Shown: positions 37,087 through 46,359 of the stretch, one piece after another
Layout of the letters: the number at the start of each line of letters is the position of its first letter
Numbering within the stretch: position 1 is the stretch's first letter
Assembly (NCBI RefSeq): GCF_023702225.1
Contig: NZ_JAMQCO010000004.1
Location: 118,384 to 182,383 of the forward strand
Source: Aureimonas altamirensis
GTDB taxonomy: Bacteria > Pseudomonadota > Alphaproteobacteria > Rhizobiales > Rhizobiaceae
Direction of reading: 5' to 3'
DNA length: 64,000 nucleotides
Notes under the pieces: model-generated
The model's input: only the letters and a program-made list of their open reading frames with translations
The model's database searches: none
Told to the model about the DNA's origin: nothing
Program-made: the position numbers and the translations under genes

Positions 37087-37692
37087 ATGAAGAATGCATT
37101 CGCGCTCCTGATGGCGGCGTCATTTGCCCTCGGCGCCCTGCCCGCCTCCGCGGCCGATATACGTGTCCATACCACGTATTTCACCGTCACCGGCAGCACG
37201 CTCGAGCAACTGGATGCAGCGCTGGCGCGTAACGGCCCGTTGTCCGGCGGCGGCGATGCCGGCCACCCCGGTGCGACCTCCGTCACCTTCGATGGCCATG
37301 TCACCTACGTGCAGACCGAAACGGCCTGCCGACTGGGCGAAGCCCGCTTCATGCTGGATGTCGAGGTGATCCTTCCGCGCTGGAAAAAGCCGCGCAAGCC
37401 GGATCCGGACACGGTCCTGATCTGGGAGACGCTGGAACGCGACGTGAAACGCCATGAGGAACGACACGCCGAGATCGCCGTCGCCTATGTCAAGCGGATG
37501 GAGATGGCCGTGCGCAATCTGGGTACGCGCCGGACCTGCCGGCAACTCGAAGACGCGGTCGCCGCGACGACGCAACGCTATCTGGCCAGGCATGAAAGCG
37601 AACAGCGCGCCTTCGATCGTCAGGAAGCGCGCGAGATGGATTTCCGGTTGAAGCGCCAGCTCCGAGACCGCCTTCGCGCCGGCGCGGACTGA
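37087..37692 (+). CDS. Secreted DUF922 protein, predicted zinc protease
   Basis: 201 residues. The signal peptide ends ASA (about residue 22). The DUF922 domain shows YFTVTGSTLEQLDAALARNGP and a zinc-binding H-E-E-R-H motif in RDVKRHEERHAEIAVAYVKRME, preceding two cysteines. The family is predicted to be periplasmic metalloproteases but has little experimental characterisation. It converges on the ferredoxin gene 12 bases away. Confidence 0.82.
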   Translation: MKNAFALLMAASFALGALPASAADIRVHTTYFTVTGSTLEQLDAALARNGPLSGGGDAGHPGATSVTFDGHVTYVQTETACRLGEARFMLDVEVILPRWKKPRKPDPDTVLIWETLERDVKRHEERHAEIAVAYVKRMEMAVRNLGTRRTCRQLEDAVAATTQRYLARHESEQRAFDRQEAREMDFRLKRQLRDRLRAGAD

Positions 37693-37704
37693 ACGCCCGA
37701 CACC

Positions 37705-38025
37705 TCAACCTTGGCGTGTCGGGACGTGCAGCACCAGCCCCGCAAGCTCCGGCGCGATGCGGATCTGGCACGACAACCGGGAGTTTGGCCGGACATCATA
37801 GGCGAAATCCAGCATATCCTCTTCCATCACCTCGGGGCCCGGGAGCGAACCGGTGAAGGCCTCGTCCACATAGACATGGCACGTCGCGCAGGCGCATGCG
37901 CCGCCGCAATCGGCGTCGATGCCGGGAATGTCGTGGCGAATTGCCGCCTGCATGGCGCTCGCGCCGTCGGCGGCCTCGACGGGATAGCGGGTGCCATCCG
38001 GTGAAACGAAGGTGATCTCGGTCAT
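37705..38025 (-). CDS. 2Fe-2S ferredoxin (adrenodoxin type)
   Basis: 106 residues from the ATG encoding MTEITFVSPDG; a longer frame is unlikely. The iron-sulfur ligands are Cys40, Cys46, Cys49 and Cys86 (C-x5-C-x2-C ... C), with an additional Cys44. The segment MEEDMLDFAYDVRPNSRLSCQI is typical of FdVI-type ferredoxins that carry electrons to P450s or monooxygenases, or serve in biosynthesis. No partner enzyme is adjacent. Confidence 0.93.
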   Translation of the reverse strand: MTEITFVSPDGTRYPVEAADGASAMQAAIRHDIPGIDADCGGACACATCHVYVDEAFTGSLPGPEVMEEDMLDFAYDVRPNSRLSCQIRIAPELAGLVLHVPTRQG

Positions 38026-38080
38026 GGCACGGGTTTGGACCGGCCGTTGCGCCGGTGTCAATCACCCTCGGCGAAGCGGG

Positions 38081-38464
38081 TCAGTCCAGCGATCTCAGGA
38101 AGTCTGCCGTCGTCACGAGTTCATCCATGAATGCGGCATAGGCGGTGCGGTATCCCGCCTCGTCCGCACGCGCCAGTTCAGCGGCGCTGTCGGCGACTGC
38201 GAAGGCACCCACATGACGCCCGGCGCCCCGGATGGCACAAGCCATCTGGCGTACCTCGTCGCGCGTCGCATGCGGCGCACGCTGGATGATCAACGCAACC
38301 TGAGAGCGCAGAAGCGCGAGCACGTCACGCTCGATCTGCCTGTCGCCGCCCGTCTTCTGCGACAGGAAGACAAGGTCCACCGGACGCGTCCGCGACGGGC
38401 GCGGCTCGGACGGCATGACCGGCTTGGTTGCGGACATCTTCAGGGCAGTGGCACTACGCGTCAT
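38081..38464 (-). CDS. Hpt-like protein lacking the phosphoacceptor histidine
   Basis: 127 residues, ATG with GAGGAAGAAG upstream. After a basic Pro/Ser-rich start, VDLVFLSQKTGGDRQIERDVLALLRSQVALI and ACAIRGAGRHVGAFAVADSAAELA resemble a histidine phosphotransfer domain. The usual AHxLKGsAxxxGA becomes A-C76-A-I-R-G-A-G-R-H-V-G-A, so the phosphoacceptor His is Cys. It may be a signalling decoy or scaffold. The Hpt assignment rests on this one pattern and is not certain. It is divergent from the large polar-growth gene. Confidence 0.6.
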   Translation of the reverse strand: MTRSATALKMSATKPVMPSEPRPSRTRPVDLVFLSQKTGGDRQIERDVLALLRSQVALIIQRAPHATRDEVRQMACAIRGAGRHVGAFAVADSAAELARADEAGYRTAYAAFMDELVTTADFLRSLD

Positions 38465-38877
38465 GGCTCTTCTTCCTCGACGGCGACCCGATAAGGCAGC
38501 TTGCGCCACCCCCTTGTAATTTTTGGTAAATCGCCTTTGACTTCATCTGCCGGGCGGAAACGGACCAATTTGCGGCCGGATCCCCCTCCAAGGCCGCGAC
38601 TTGGCAGGATGGTAAACAAGGCGGTAACGGCTAACGTATTGACGCAAAAGGCCAGCGGGTCTCGATCGATGGCTTTTCGCGGGCCGCGTTAACCTTATGT
38701 TCAGACTTTGGGCAGGCCGTCCGCTTTTGCGGTTCCCAACGATGGGGGGCCTCTCTACCATAGACTCGCGGTATTGCCCTTTTTTCGCGCGCTTCGTGAT
38801 GAAAGGGGATCCGTTTCGCGCGTCTGGCCGGCCGGCCAGTGGCGCGGATGTGAATTCACGAAGCAAGGCGGCGCAGC
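38465..38877. other. Intergenic region upstream of polar-growth protein gene
   Basis: About 410 bases without a convincing gene; short open frames here overlap each other and lack ribosome sites. It carries the promoters of both divergent neighbours. TTAA-CCTTATG-TTCA at 38689-38703 resembles a CtrA site (TTAA-N7-TTAA) with one mismatched half. An AAGGCGG ribosome site precedes the ATG at 38878. Confidence 0.6.
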
Positions 38878-41800
38878 ATGTCGAAGATCAAAACGGTCGA
38901 GCTTTCCGACGAAGCGATGATCGAGCTGGAACTCGAGGAAGCGTTCCGTGAAGCCGGTTTCTCGGGCGAGGCCCCCTCGCCACGCGGATCTGCCGGCAAC
39001 GCCGCTGCCGATGCGGACGATGGCGATTTCGACTTCGTCTTCGATGAATTCGACCGCAACATAAAGGAAGCGGCTTCGGCCTTCTCCGAACAGCCGGCCG
39101 AAGCGGAAGCCCAGGCGCCATCCGCCGCTGCCGACGAAGCACCCGGCATGTTCGACGAAGAGCTGGCCGAATTCGACTGGGAATCCGACATAGAGCCGGT
39201 CGACGCCGGCCGGCCCGACGCGCCGGACACCATCACCGATCAGGATGGGCTCTTCGACGTCGGCGCACCCGCCTACGTCGCGGGCACCGCGGCTGCGGCG
39301 GGCGCCGCTGCCGGAGCCTCGCGGGTTCGTACGGAGACCGCGCGGCCGCGTGCCGAGACCCCGCCCTACCAGCAGAACGCGGCCAATGACGAGCGGCGCT
39401 CCGCCCCGGTGATGGCCGATGGCATGCTTGGCCGCCGCTCTTCCAGCCGCCCGGTTCTGCTGGGCGGCCTCGGCGGCATCGCCTGGCTGGGCCTTGCCAG
39501 CGTATCGGCGTTCGGCCTTTTCGGTGGACAGGGCCTGACCGGCCAGAACGCCTTGAACGCCTCTGCCGCATTCATTGCCGGTGGCGTGCTGCCGGCCTTC
39601 ATGATCTTCGGCTTCGGCGTCATGGTCCGTCGCATGCAGGATCTGCGGCTGATGAGCCGCTCCCTTGCGGAAGTGGCCCTGCGCCTCGGCGATACGGCCC
39701 AGCAGCGGCAGGCAGAGCTGGCCACGCCCGCAACCGTGCTGCCGGCCGAACAGATAGCTGCGCTGGAGCGGCGCATCGCCGACGAGGTCGCCGCGCTGGA
39801 ACGCACCTTCGCCGACAATGAGGTTCGCGTTCGCGGCCTTGTCGGAGAACTGAGCTCCGAGCGCGATGCCATGCTGAACCATGCCGAGCAGGTGCGTGCG
39901 CTGCTGATCGGCTCGCACCAGCGCCTGTCCAACGACGTCGAGGGCGCATCCGAACACGCGGCCGAGCGCATCGAATCCGCTGCGCAGAGCTTCACCGCCC
40001 TGCTGGACGACCGCACCAACGAGATTTCCCGCCGCTACGAGGACCAGGGTCGCCAGCTGGCCGATTTCTTCACGGAACAGAGCCAGTCCACGCAATCGGC
40101 CCTGAATGCGACGGGCGAGGAACTGGCGCGTCGCATCGCCTCCACCGCCGATGAGGCCGGCGCGCGCCTGCAGCAGGCCACGGAGGCGGTCAACCGCCTG
40201 ATCGAGGAACGGTCGGGCGAGCTGGAGCGGCGTGCCGAGGAACTGACGCGCGGTGCGACCGAACTGAGCGACCGTGTCCACAACGCGATCACCAGCGCCA
40301 ACGAGCGCATCGCCGAGGCGCTGCGTGTCGGCTCCGAAAGCTGGACGGTGGACAACACCCTTTTCCTCACGTCTCTCGAAGCCATGCTGGCGGAAAAGGC
40401 GGACCGGATCAGCGCCGAGGAAGCAGGCTTCACTGCGCGCATCACCGGCTCCATGGAAGAGCGCCTGGGCGTACTCAACCAGGAGGTCGACCGCTTCCTG
40501 ACCATGGTCGACGACCGCTTCGACGAAAAGATGCTCCGCACCTCGTTGATGCTGGAAGGCAAAGGCGAGGATATCCTCGAACGGTTCGAGCAACGCCTCG
40601 TTCATCTGGAATCCGTGCTCGACCGTCACGGTCAGCCGCTTGTGGACTCTCTCGGCCAGCATGTCGGGGCCATCGAAACCTCCATCGAGCGCATAGATGC
40701 CTCGCTTGCCGGCGGCGTGGAGCGCCTCGGCCGCTCCGTCAACGACGAAAGCGAGAAGCTTGGCCGTGCCTTCGCCGATGGCCAGGCCGATTTCGCGGCA
40801 CGCGCTTCGGACGCCCTGTCGCGCGCCGAGGCCGTGTTCGAGAAGCGGGCCGGAGAAATCCAGGCGCTGTTCGAAGAGCGTACAGGCCGCTTCGACATGC
40901 TGGCGGTGGAGCGCATCAGCGACATCGAAACGTCCCTCGCCTTCGCGCAGCAGACGCTGTCGTCCGCCATGGACGAGCGCAGTGCCGCGGTGACGACATC
41001 CATCGAAACCGGCATCGAAAAGCTGTCGGATCTGCTGGCCAGCCTCGACGCGCGCATGCTGGACGATTTCGACGACCGTTCGCGTCAGTTGGCGGGCCGG
41101 ATCGGCGAGCGCGTGGAGCTTATCACGGCGACGCTGTCGGAACGCGTGTCCGGCCTCGATACCTCGCTCGCCACCGCGCGCGAGACCATGGTTTCCACCC
41201 TGGACCAGCACAGCAACGCGCTGACCGGCGCGATCGACCGCAATGTCGACCGGCTGGCAATGCTGCTGGAAGATGTCGACGGTCGCCTCATGCGCGGCTT
41301 CGAGGGCAAGACGGAAGTGCTTGCCGACAAGATCGGGGAGCGCTCGCGCGAGATCATCAACCTGGTCGAGGAGAATCGCGAGCTCCTGGAAAGCGGGCTG
41401 GAACAGCGCATCGGCCTCATCGCCTCGCTTCTGGACGAGCGCCGCAACGCCATCACCCTCTTCATCGAGGAGGGCGCCAAATCCCTCGCCGCCTCGCTCG
41501 ACGGCGAAGCGACGCGCCTCTACGAGAACATGGATGCCCGCGCCCGCACCATCTCGGACGAGATCGGCCGCAGCATGGCGGGCGGCGAGGAAGCGCTGGA
41601 GACGGCCGGGCGCCGCATCATCGAAACCCTGGAAAAGCAGAGCCACGCCATCGACATGGACGCCATCCGCCGGCTCGAGACGGCGTTGGCGCGTTCCGAA
41701 GACGACAGGCAGGCCCTGTCCGACAGGCTGGCCGAACATGCGGTCCGCATGGAAGCCGGCTTCGACGGAATGTTCGACAGCGTGATCGCAGAACTTGGCG

Positions 41801-44800
41801 CCAAGGTGGATCTGCTGCGCGATACGGTGGAGACGTCCCGCCAAAGTCTTCTTGCCGATATCGACCGCTCTGCCGGCTCGCTGGCCCGCAACCTCGAGGA
41901 CGGCAACCGCAACTTCGCGGCCGGAATGGAAAGCTCCGCGGCGCAGGCGGTAAGCGAGATCGAGACAGCCCTGCAAACGCTCATGTCCGGCATCGAGGCC
42001 CGTACGGCGCAGCTTCGCAGCGCAGGCGGCGACCTGAAGGGCGGCTTCATGCAGGGTCTGGACGAGCGGCTTTCCGCCATCCGCAGCCTGTTCGACGGCT
42101 CCAACTCCAGCTTCTTCGCCGACCTGGACGAAAAGGCCGGCCTGCTGTCGACAGAACTGTCGCGCAACAATGCCGACATCGCACAGACGCTGGACGAACG
42201 CGTGGCCGAGTTGCGCGCCGCCTTCTCCGAAGCGGACGAGCGGCTGGGCAAGGCGTTGGAAAACCGCCAGCGCGAGTTCGAAACCGTCCTGGCTGCCGGT
42301 ACGGACAACATCAACAGCTTCTTCGAGGAACGGACCGCCTCCATGTCGGAGACGCTCGACCGCGGCCTTGCCAAGGTGGAGCAGACCCTTACCGGCCGCA
42401 CCACGCAGATCGCCGAGGCGGTGCGCGACTCCATCCTGGGCGCGACCGGCCAGATGATACGCGATGCCTCCGCGGCCCGCGGCGAGCTGGACGAACAGGC
42501 AACCCGCTTCACCGAAAGCGTCGAAAAGCTGGGCGCCGCGCTGGCCGCGTCGAGCGAGCAGGCCCATTCGCGCCTCTCCGGCGAACTGGAGCGCCTCGCA
42601 GCCGAGGTGGAGGCGGCCACCACGCGCCTGCGCTCGACGGCCGAGGAGACGCGCCAGAGTCTTACGGGAGATAACCAGCAGTTCGTCACGCACCTCGCCG
42701 GCGCATCGCTCGCCATGCGCACCGAAGCCGAGAGTGCCCGCGAGAAGCTTGCCGCGATGGCCGGCGATTTCGTTCAGAGCCTCGACTCCCTTGCCGGTCA
42801 ATTCCGTGTGGAAACCGAAAGCGCCCGTGGCCAGTTGGCCGAGGAAGCCGGAGCATTGGCCGAAACCATACGCTCCGCAGGTGCCATGCTGACGGATGTG
42901 GGCGGCGCATCGCGGGATTCCCTGTCGCAGAACGCGCGCCAGATGGCGCAGGGCGTCGAGGAAGCCGCCCGCATGTTGAACCAGAAGGTCGAGGCGATCC
43001 GCCGCGAGCTTGCCGACCAGTCCGTCGATATGACGGGCGACATGGACCGGGTGGCCGAGCGTGTCCGCGCCATTGCCGCCGAGGCACGCGAGACGCTGGG
43101 CGATGGCGCCTCGAAGATGCTGGACGGTATTGCCGACGCTATGCAGACCATGGACAGCCGCGCGCAGACGCTACGCGACGATCTCGACGAGCGAACCCGG
43201 ACTTTCGCCGGCTTCATGGACGGTCTTGCCGCTTCCATCGGCCAGGAAATCGGCAAGGTCGGCGGCACGCTGCGCGGCGAAGCCGAGGAAACCTCACGCT
43301 TCATTTCCACCAAGCTGGTCGACGATGCGCGCCAGGCACACGAAATCCTCCTCAGCAACACCGGCGACATCTCGACGGCGCTGGCCGGTGTCTCGACCGC
43401 AATCCGGCTCGAGGCGGACCGTGCGCGGGATCAGGTATTCGATGCCACCAGCGCTTTCGCAGAAGAGCTGACCCGCAGGGTGGAGGCCAACGAGACGGCG
43501 CTTGCCGGCCGTGCGGCCGACCTTGGCGCCGCCTTCGCGGAGCGGGTGCAGGAACTGGAAGAGATGCTCGGGCGCCGCAACGCCGAAATTGCCCGCCTGC
43601 TCGACGAAGAGGCGCGGCCCCTGCTCGACCGTCTTTCGGAAGACGGCAACAGCCTTGCCGCGTCCATCGGCGAAAGCGCCCGCAGCGCGGCCGAGCGCCT
43701 TCAGCAGGAAAATTCCGCCCTTCTCGCCTCCTTCACGCGGCATGCCCACAAACTGGTCGAGGAGATCTCCTCGTCCTCGTCGCAGGTTGCAGGCGAACTC
43801 GAGCGCCGCACGCAGGATGCCGCCGGCCTTGTCAACGAAGCACAGGAGAACCTGGTGCTCGAAGTCGGCCAGTTGATCCAGCGCATCGGCAATGTCAGCG
43901 GCATGCTGGGCAAACTGGTCGGCGAAGCCACGGGCGAACTGTCGGCGGTGGAAAAGACCTTCACCGAGACCGCCGAGCGCTTCACCAGCGGCACGGACAA
44001 GGCCGTATCGGTGATCGAGAACTCCAGCGGCCGCTTCGACGACAACATCCAGAAGCTCGATGCCCTCTCGACGGACTCCGCCGGGCGCGTCGAGGCCATC
44101 GCGGGACGGCTCGCCGAGCAGAGCGAGGTTCTGCAGGAAGCCGCCCGTCTTCTGGAGCAGTTGCAGACCGGCATGGACCATTCCCTGCAGGAGAAGCGCG
44201 AAGGCCTGGAAGCCCTTGCCAAGGGCCTGTCGGAACGCTCCGGCGAAATCGCCGAGACTGTGCGCGGCCTGGAAGAGATCGTCAGCCGCCGGATCGAGGC
44301 GACACAGCGCAATTCCGCAACCGCGGTCGACAAGGTGCGCGAGGCTCTGGCCAGCGCGCTGGACGACGCCAACCGCCGCTTCATGCAGGCGACCGAAGAA
44401 ATGCGCCATACCGCATCCGGCCTCAAGGAAGAGCTGGATTCGACCAGGCAGGAGCTGAAGCGCGGCGTCTTCGAGCTGCCCGAGGAGGCCAAGCAGAGTA
44501 CGCAGGCCATGCGCCGCGCGGTGTCCGACCAGATCCGCGCTCTCAAGGAGCTGGGGGAGATCGTATCGCAGTCGGGTCGTGCGCTGGACGTCCGCCCCGC
44601 CCGCATGCCACAGCAGGCGGCCCAGCCGCAGCGGGAGGCCGTGGCGGCGCCACGCCAGCAGCCGGTTGCCGAACCGCGCGTGCAGGCCCGTGCAGTGGAC
44701 GAGCAGCAGGAACGCCGTGCCGTCGGCTCTTTCCAGGCGGAGGGCAATCTTGCGCGCGACATGCGCGGCACGGTGGAGCCCGCGCGCCCGGTGGAAAGCG

Positions 44801-45348
44801 CCTATCCGGCCCGCCCGGCCGCCCCTGCCGCCGGCGCCACGAAGGGCCGCAGCTGGGTGTCCGATCTGATCCGCCGCGCATCCGCCGAAGAGGAAGCGGC
44901 CGCCGCGGCCCAGTCCGACGAACTGGAATCGGCGCTGAACGCCGCCTTCGACGCCGACCAGCCGGAACAGGCCACGCCTGCCGCACGCAACCCAGCCCAT
45001 GTCGTCGAATCGCTGAATTCGCTGTCGGTCGAGATCGTCAGGGCCATCGACCATGATGCCTCGGTAGAGCTTTGGGACAAGTATCGCCGCGGCGAGAAGA
45101 ATGCCTTCACCCGCCGCCTCTATACGATGAAGGGACAGGAAACCTTCGATGAGATTCGCCGCAAATATTACCGGGAGCAGGAGTTCCGCCACGCGGTGGA
45201 TCGCTACATCGGCGATTTCGAAGCCATGATGAACGATCTGCGCAAGCGCGAGCCGGATGGCCAGCGGGTGCGCGAGTATCTGACGTCGGACACCGGCAAG
45301 GTCTATACCATGCTGGCCCACGCCTCCGGCCGCTTCGGACAGAACTGA
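38878..45348 (+). CDS. Giant coiled-coil membrane protein, Growth Pole Ring (GPR)-like
   Basis: 2156 residues. An acidic cytoplasmic N-terminus (about residues 1-190) is followed by two membrane segments (about 194-215 and 229-250) and then roughly 1600 residues of heptad-like coiled coil. The coil is built of repeats such as LxxxxEERxxxLxxxxxxxxxxLxxxLDERxxxLxxxI, of the apolipoprotein-like kind. A variable Pro/Gln/Arg-rich linker (about 1900-2000) and a compact C-terminal domain (VVESLNSLSVEIVRAIDHDASVELWDKYRRGEKNAFTRRLYTMKGQETFDEIRRKYY) end it. Size and layout match Agrobacterium GPR, which forms a ring at the growth pole and is needed for polar growth and rod shape. Function here is by analogy. 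Confidence 0.82.
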   Translation: MSKIKTVELSDEAMIELELEEAFREAGFSGEAPSPRGSAGNAAADADDGDFDFVFDEFDRNIKEAASAFSEQPAEAEAQAPSAAADEAPGMFDEELAEFDWESDIEPVDAGRPDAPDTITDQDGLFDVGAPAYVAGTAAAAGAAAGASRVRTETARPRAETPPYQQNAANDERRSAPVMADGMLGRRSSSRPVLLGGLGGIAWLGLASVSAFGLFGGQGLTGQNALNASAAFIAGGVLPAFMIFGFGVMVRRMQDLRLMSRSLAEVALRLGDTAQQRQAELATPATVLPAEQIAALERRIADEVAALERTFADNEVRVRGLVGELSSERDAMLNHAEQVRALLIGSHQRLSNDVEGASEHAAERIESAAQSFTALLDDRTNEISRRYEDQGRQLADFFTEQSQSTQSALNATGEELARRIASTADEAGARLQQATEAVNRLIEERSGELERRAEELTRGATELSDRVHNAITSANERIAEALRVGSESWTVDNTLFLTSLEAMLAEKADRISAEEAGFTARITGSMEERLGVLNQEVDRFLTMVDDRFDEKMLRTSLMLEGKGEDILERFEQRLVHLESVLDRHGQPLVDSLGQHVGAIETSIERIDASLAGGVERLGRSVNDESEKLGRAFADGQADFAARASDALSRAEAVFEKRAGEIQALFEERTGRFDMLAVERISDIETSLAFAQQTLSSAMDERSAAVTTSIETGIEKLSDLLASLDARMLDDFDDRSRQLAGRIGERVELITATLSERVSGLDTSLATARETMVSTLDQHSNALTGAIDRNVDRLAMLLEDVDGRLMRGFEGKTEVLADKIGERSREIINLVEENRELLESGLEQRIGLIASLLDERRNAITLFIEEGAKSLAASLDGEATRLYENMDARARTISDEIGRSMAGGEEALETAGRRIIETLEKQSHAIDMDAIRRLETALARSEDDRQALSDRLAEHAVRMEAGFDGMFDSVIAELGAKVDLLRDTVETSRQSLLADIDRSAGSLARNLEDGNRNFAAGMESSAAQAVSEIETALQTLMSGIEARTAQLRSAGGDLKGGFMQGLDERLSAIRSLFDGSNSSFFADLDEKAGLLSTELSRNNADIAQTLDERVAELRAAFSEADERLGKALENRQREFETVLAAGTDNINSFFEERTASMSETLDRGLAKVEQTLTGRTTQIAEAVRDSILGATGQMIRDASAARGELDEQATRFTESVEKLGAALAASSEQAHSRLSGELERLAAEVEAATTRLRSTAEETRQSLTGDNQQFVTHLAGASLAMRTEAESAREKLAAMAGDFVQSLDSLAGQFRVETESARGQLAEEAGALAETIRSAGAMLTDVGGASRDSLSQNARQMAQGVEEAARMLNQKVEAIRRELADQSVDMTGDMDRVAERVRAIAAEARETLGDGASKMLDGIADAMQTMDSRAQTLRDDLDERTRTFAGFMDGLAASIGQEIGKVGGTLRGEAEETSRFISTKLVDDARQAHEILLSNTGDISTALAGVSTAIRLEADRARDQVFDATSAFAEELTRRVEANETALAGRAADLGAAFAERVQELEEMLGRRNAEIARLLDEEARPLLDRLSEDGNSLAASIGESARSAAERLQQENSALLASFTRHAHKLVEEISSSSSQVAGELERRTQDAAGLVNEAQENLVLEVGQLIQRIGNVSGMLGKLVGEATGELSAVEKTFTETAERFTSGTDKAVSVIENSSGRFDDNIQKLDALSTDSAGRVEAIAGRLAEQSEVLQEAARLLEQLQTGMDHSLQEKREGLEALAKGLSERSGEIAETVRGLEEIVSRRIEATQRNSATAVDKVREALASALDDANRRFMQATEEMRHTASGLKEELDSTRQELKRGVFELPEEAKQSTQAMRRAVSDQIRALKELGEIVSQSGRALDVRPARMPQQAAQPQREAVAAPRQQPVAEPRVQARAVDEQQERRAVGSFQAEGNLARDMRGTVEPARPVESAYPARPAAPAAGATKGRSWVSDLIRRASAEEEAAAAAQSDELESALNAAFDADQPEQATPAARNPAHVVESLNSLSVEIVRAIDHDASVELWDKYRRGEKNAFTRRLYTMKGQETFDEIRRKYYREQEFRHAVDRYIGDFEAMMNDLRKREPDGQRVREYLTSDTGKVYTMLAHASGRFGQN

Positions 45349-45366
45349 AGCCTGGGTGCAGAAAAG

Positions 45367-45397
45367 AGCCCCCGCCAGCATATGGCGGGGGCTTTTT
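45367..45397. terminator. Bidirectional rho-independent terminator
   Basis: Arms AGCCCCCGCCA (45367-45377) and TGGCGGGGGCT (45383-45393) with a GCATA loop, followed by T5; the opposite strand has a shorter U-tract. It sits between two convergent genes. Confidence 0.9.
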
Positions 45398-45422
45398 CCT
45401 ATGAGCCTGATTGCAGCGGCTG

Positions 45423-46328
45423 CTAGCTTTTCACGCCATTCAGCTCTGCGACGATATCGGCGAGGAAGGGTACGAAGTCGTCGCCGCGTCCGATGGCCTC
45501 CGCCGTGGCGTAGGAGTTCTTGACGGCGCTCGATATATGGCTGGCAATACCACCCTCGTTGGCCAGCGACACCAGATAACGCGTATCCTTGTGCGCGTTC
45601 CGCAAGGTGAACTTGTGCGCCTCCCGGTCGCCGCCGACGACATATTTCATGAAGGTCTGGTAGAAGCCGCAGTCCATGCGGCCGCCGCCGATGACCTCAT
45701 GAAAGGTTTGCGCCGAAACACCGGACTTGGCTGCGATGGCCAGCGCCTCGGCGTAAAGGGCGGCATAGCCCAGCGAAACGAAGTTGTTGAGCAGCTTCAT
45801 CGTATGGCCGGACCCCACATCGCCCGTGCGCACGATACGGCCCGACCAGCAATCGACGATCGGTCGGATATGCTCGAACGTCTCGTCATCCGCCCCCACC
45901 ATCGAATCCAGCGTACCGGCCCAGGCCTCGACCGGCGTTCGACTGAGCGGGGCATCGGCGAAGCGAAGGCCGGCCGCAGCCGCCATGGCGGCGATGCGCT
46001 TCGTGGAAACGGGATTGGACGTGGAGGAATCGATGATCGTCGTACCGGCACGCGCATGGGCCAGAATGCCGTCATCGCCCAGAATGGTATCCTCGACCTG
46101 CGGCGAGCCGGGCAGGCACAGGACGATCACCTCGCACTGCCGCGCCAGATCCGCCACGGAGCCGGCCTCGCGCGCGCCACGCGAAACGAGGTCCTCGATC
46201 GCCTCGCGCTTGCGGTTGGCCATACCCACGAGGGGGTAGCCGCCCTCCACTATGTTCCTGGCCATGCCATGGCCCATGTAGCCGAGGCCGATGAATCCGA
46301 CCGTCAGGTTCTTGTCGTCCGCCGTCAT
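45423..46328 (-). CDS. HIBADH-family NAD(P)-dependent oxidoreductase
   Basis: 301 residues. VGFIGLGYMGHGMARNIVEGGYPL is the beta-hydroxyacid dehydrogenase signature, DSSTSNPVSTKRIAAMAAAAGLRFADAPLSRTP the substrate loop, and GSGHTMKLLNNF carries the catalytic Lys. Members act on 3-hydroxyisobutyrate, tartronate semialdehyde, glyoxylate and similar compounds; the sequence does not tell which. A start with GGAGG upstream. No pathway neighbours. Confidence 0.88.
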   Translation of the reverse strand: MTADDKNLTVGFIGLGYMGHGMARNIVEGGYPLVGMANRKREAIEDLVSRGAREAGSVADLARQCEVIVLCLPGSPQVEDTILGDDGILAHARAGTTIIDSSTSNPVSTKRIAAMAAAAGLRFADAPLSRTPVEAWAGTLDSMVGADDETFEHIRPIVDCWSGRIVRTGDVGSGHTMKLLNNFVSLGYAALYAEALAIAAKSGVSAQTFHEVIGGGRMDCGFYQTFMKYVVGGDREAHKFTLRNAHKDTRYLVSLANEGGIASHISSAVKNSYATAEAIGRGDDFVPFLADIVAELNGVKS

Positions 46329-46359
46329 TCCGCTTCCTCCCTGGAAATGACACTCCCGT

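Noticed and set aside
38755-42801. 1348-codon open frame on the minus strand opposite the GPR-like gene
   Set aside because: A shadow caused by GC-rich codon bias; the plus-strand protein has clear helices and domains, while the antisense translation has no family features.
43294-45381. 695-codon minus-strand open frame opposite the end of the GPR-like gene
   Set aside because: Same antisense effect; it runs through the terminator and has no ribosome site.
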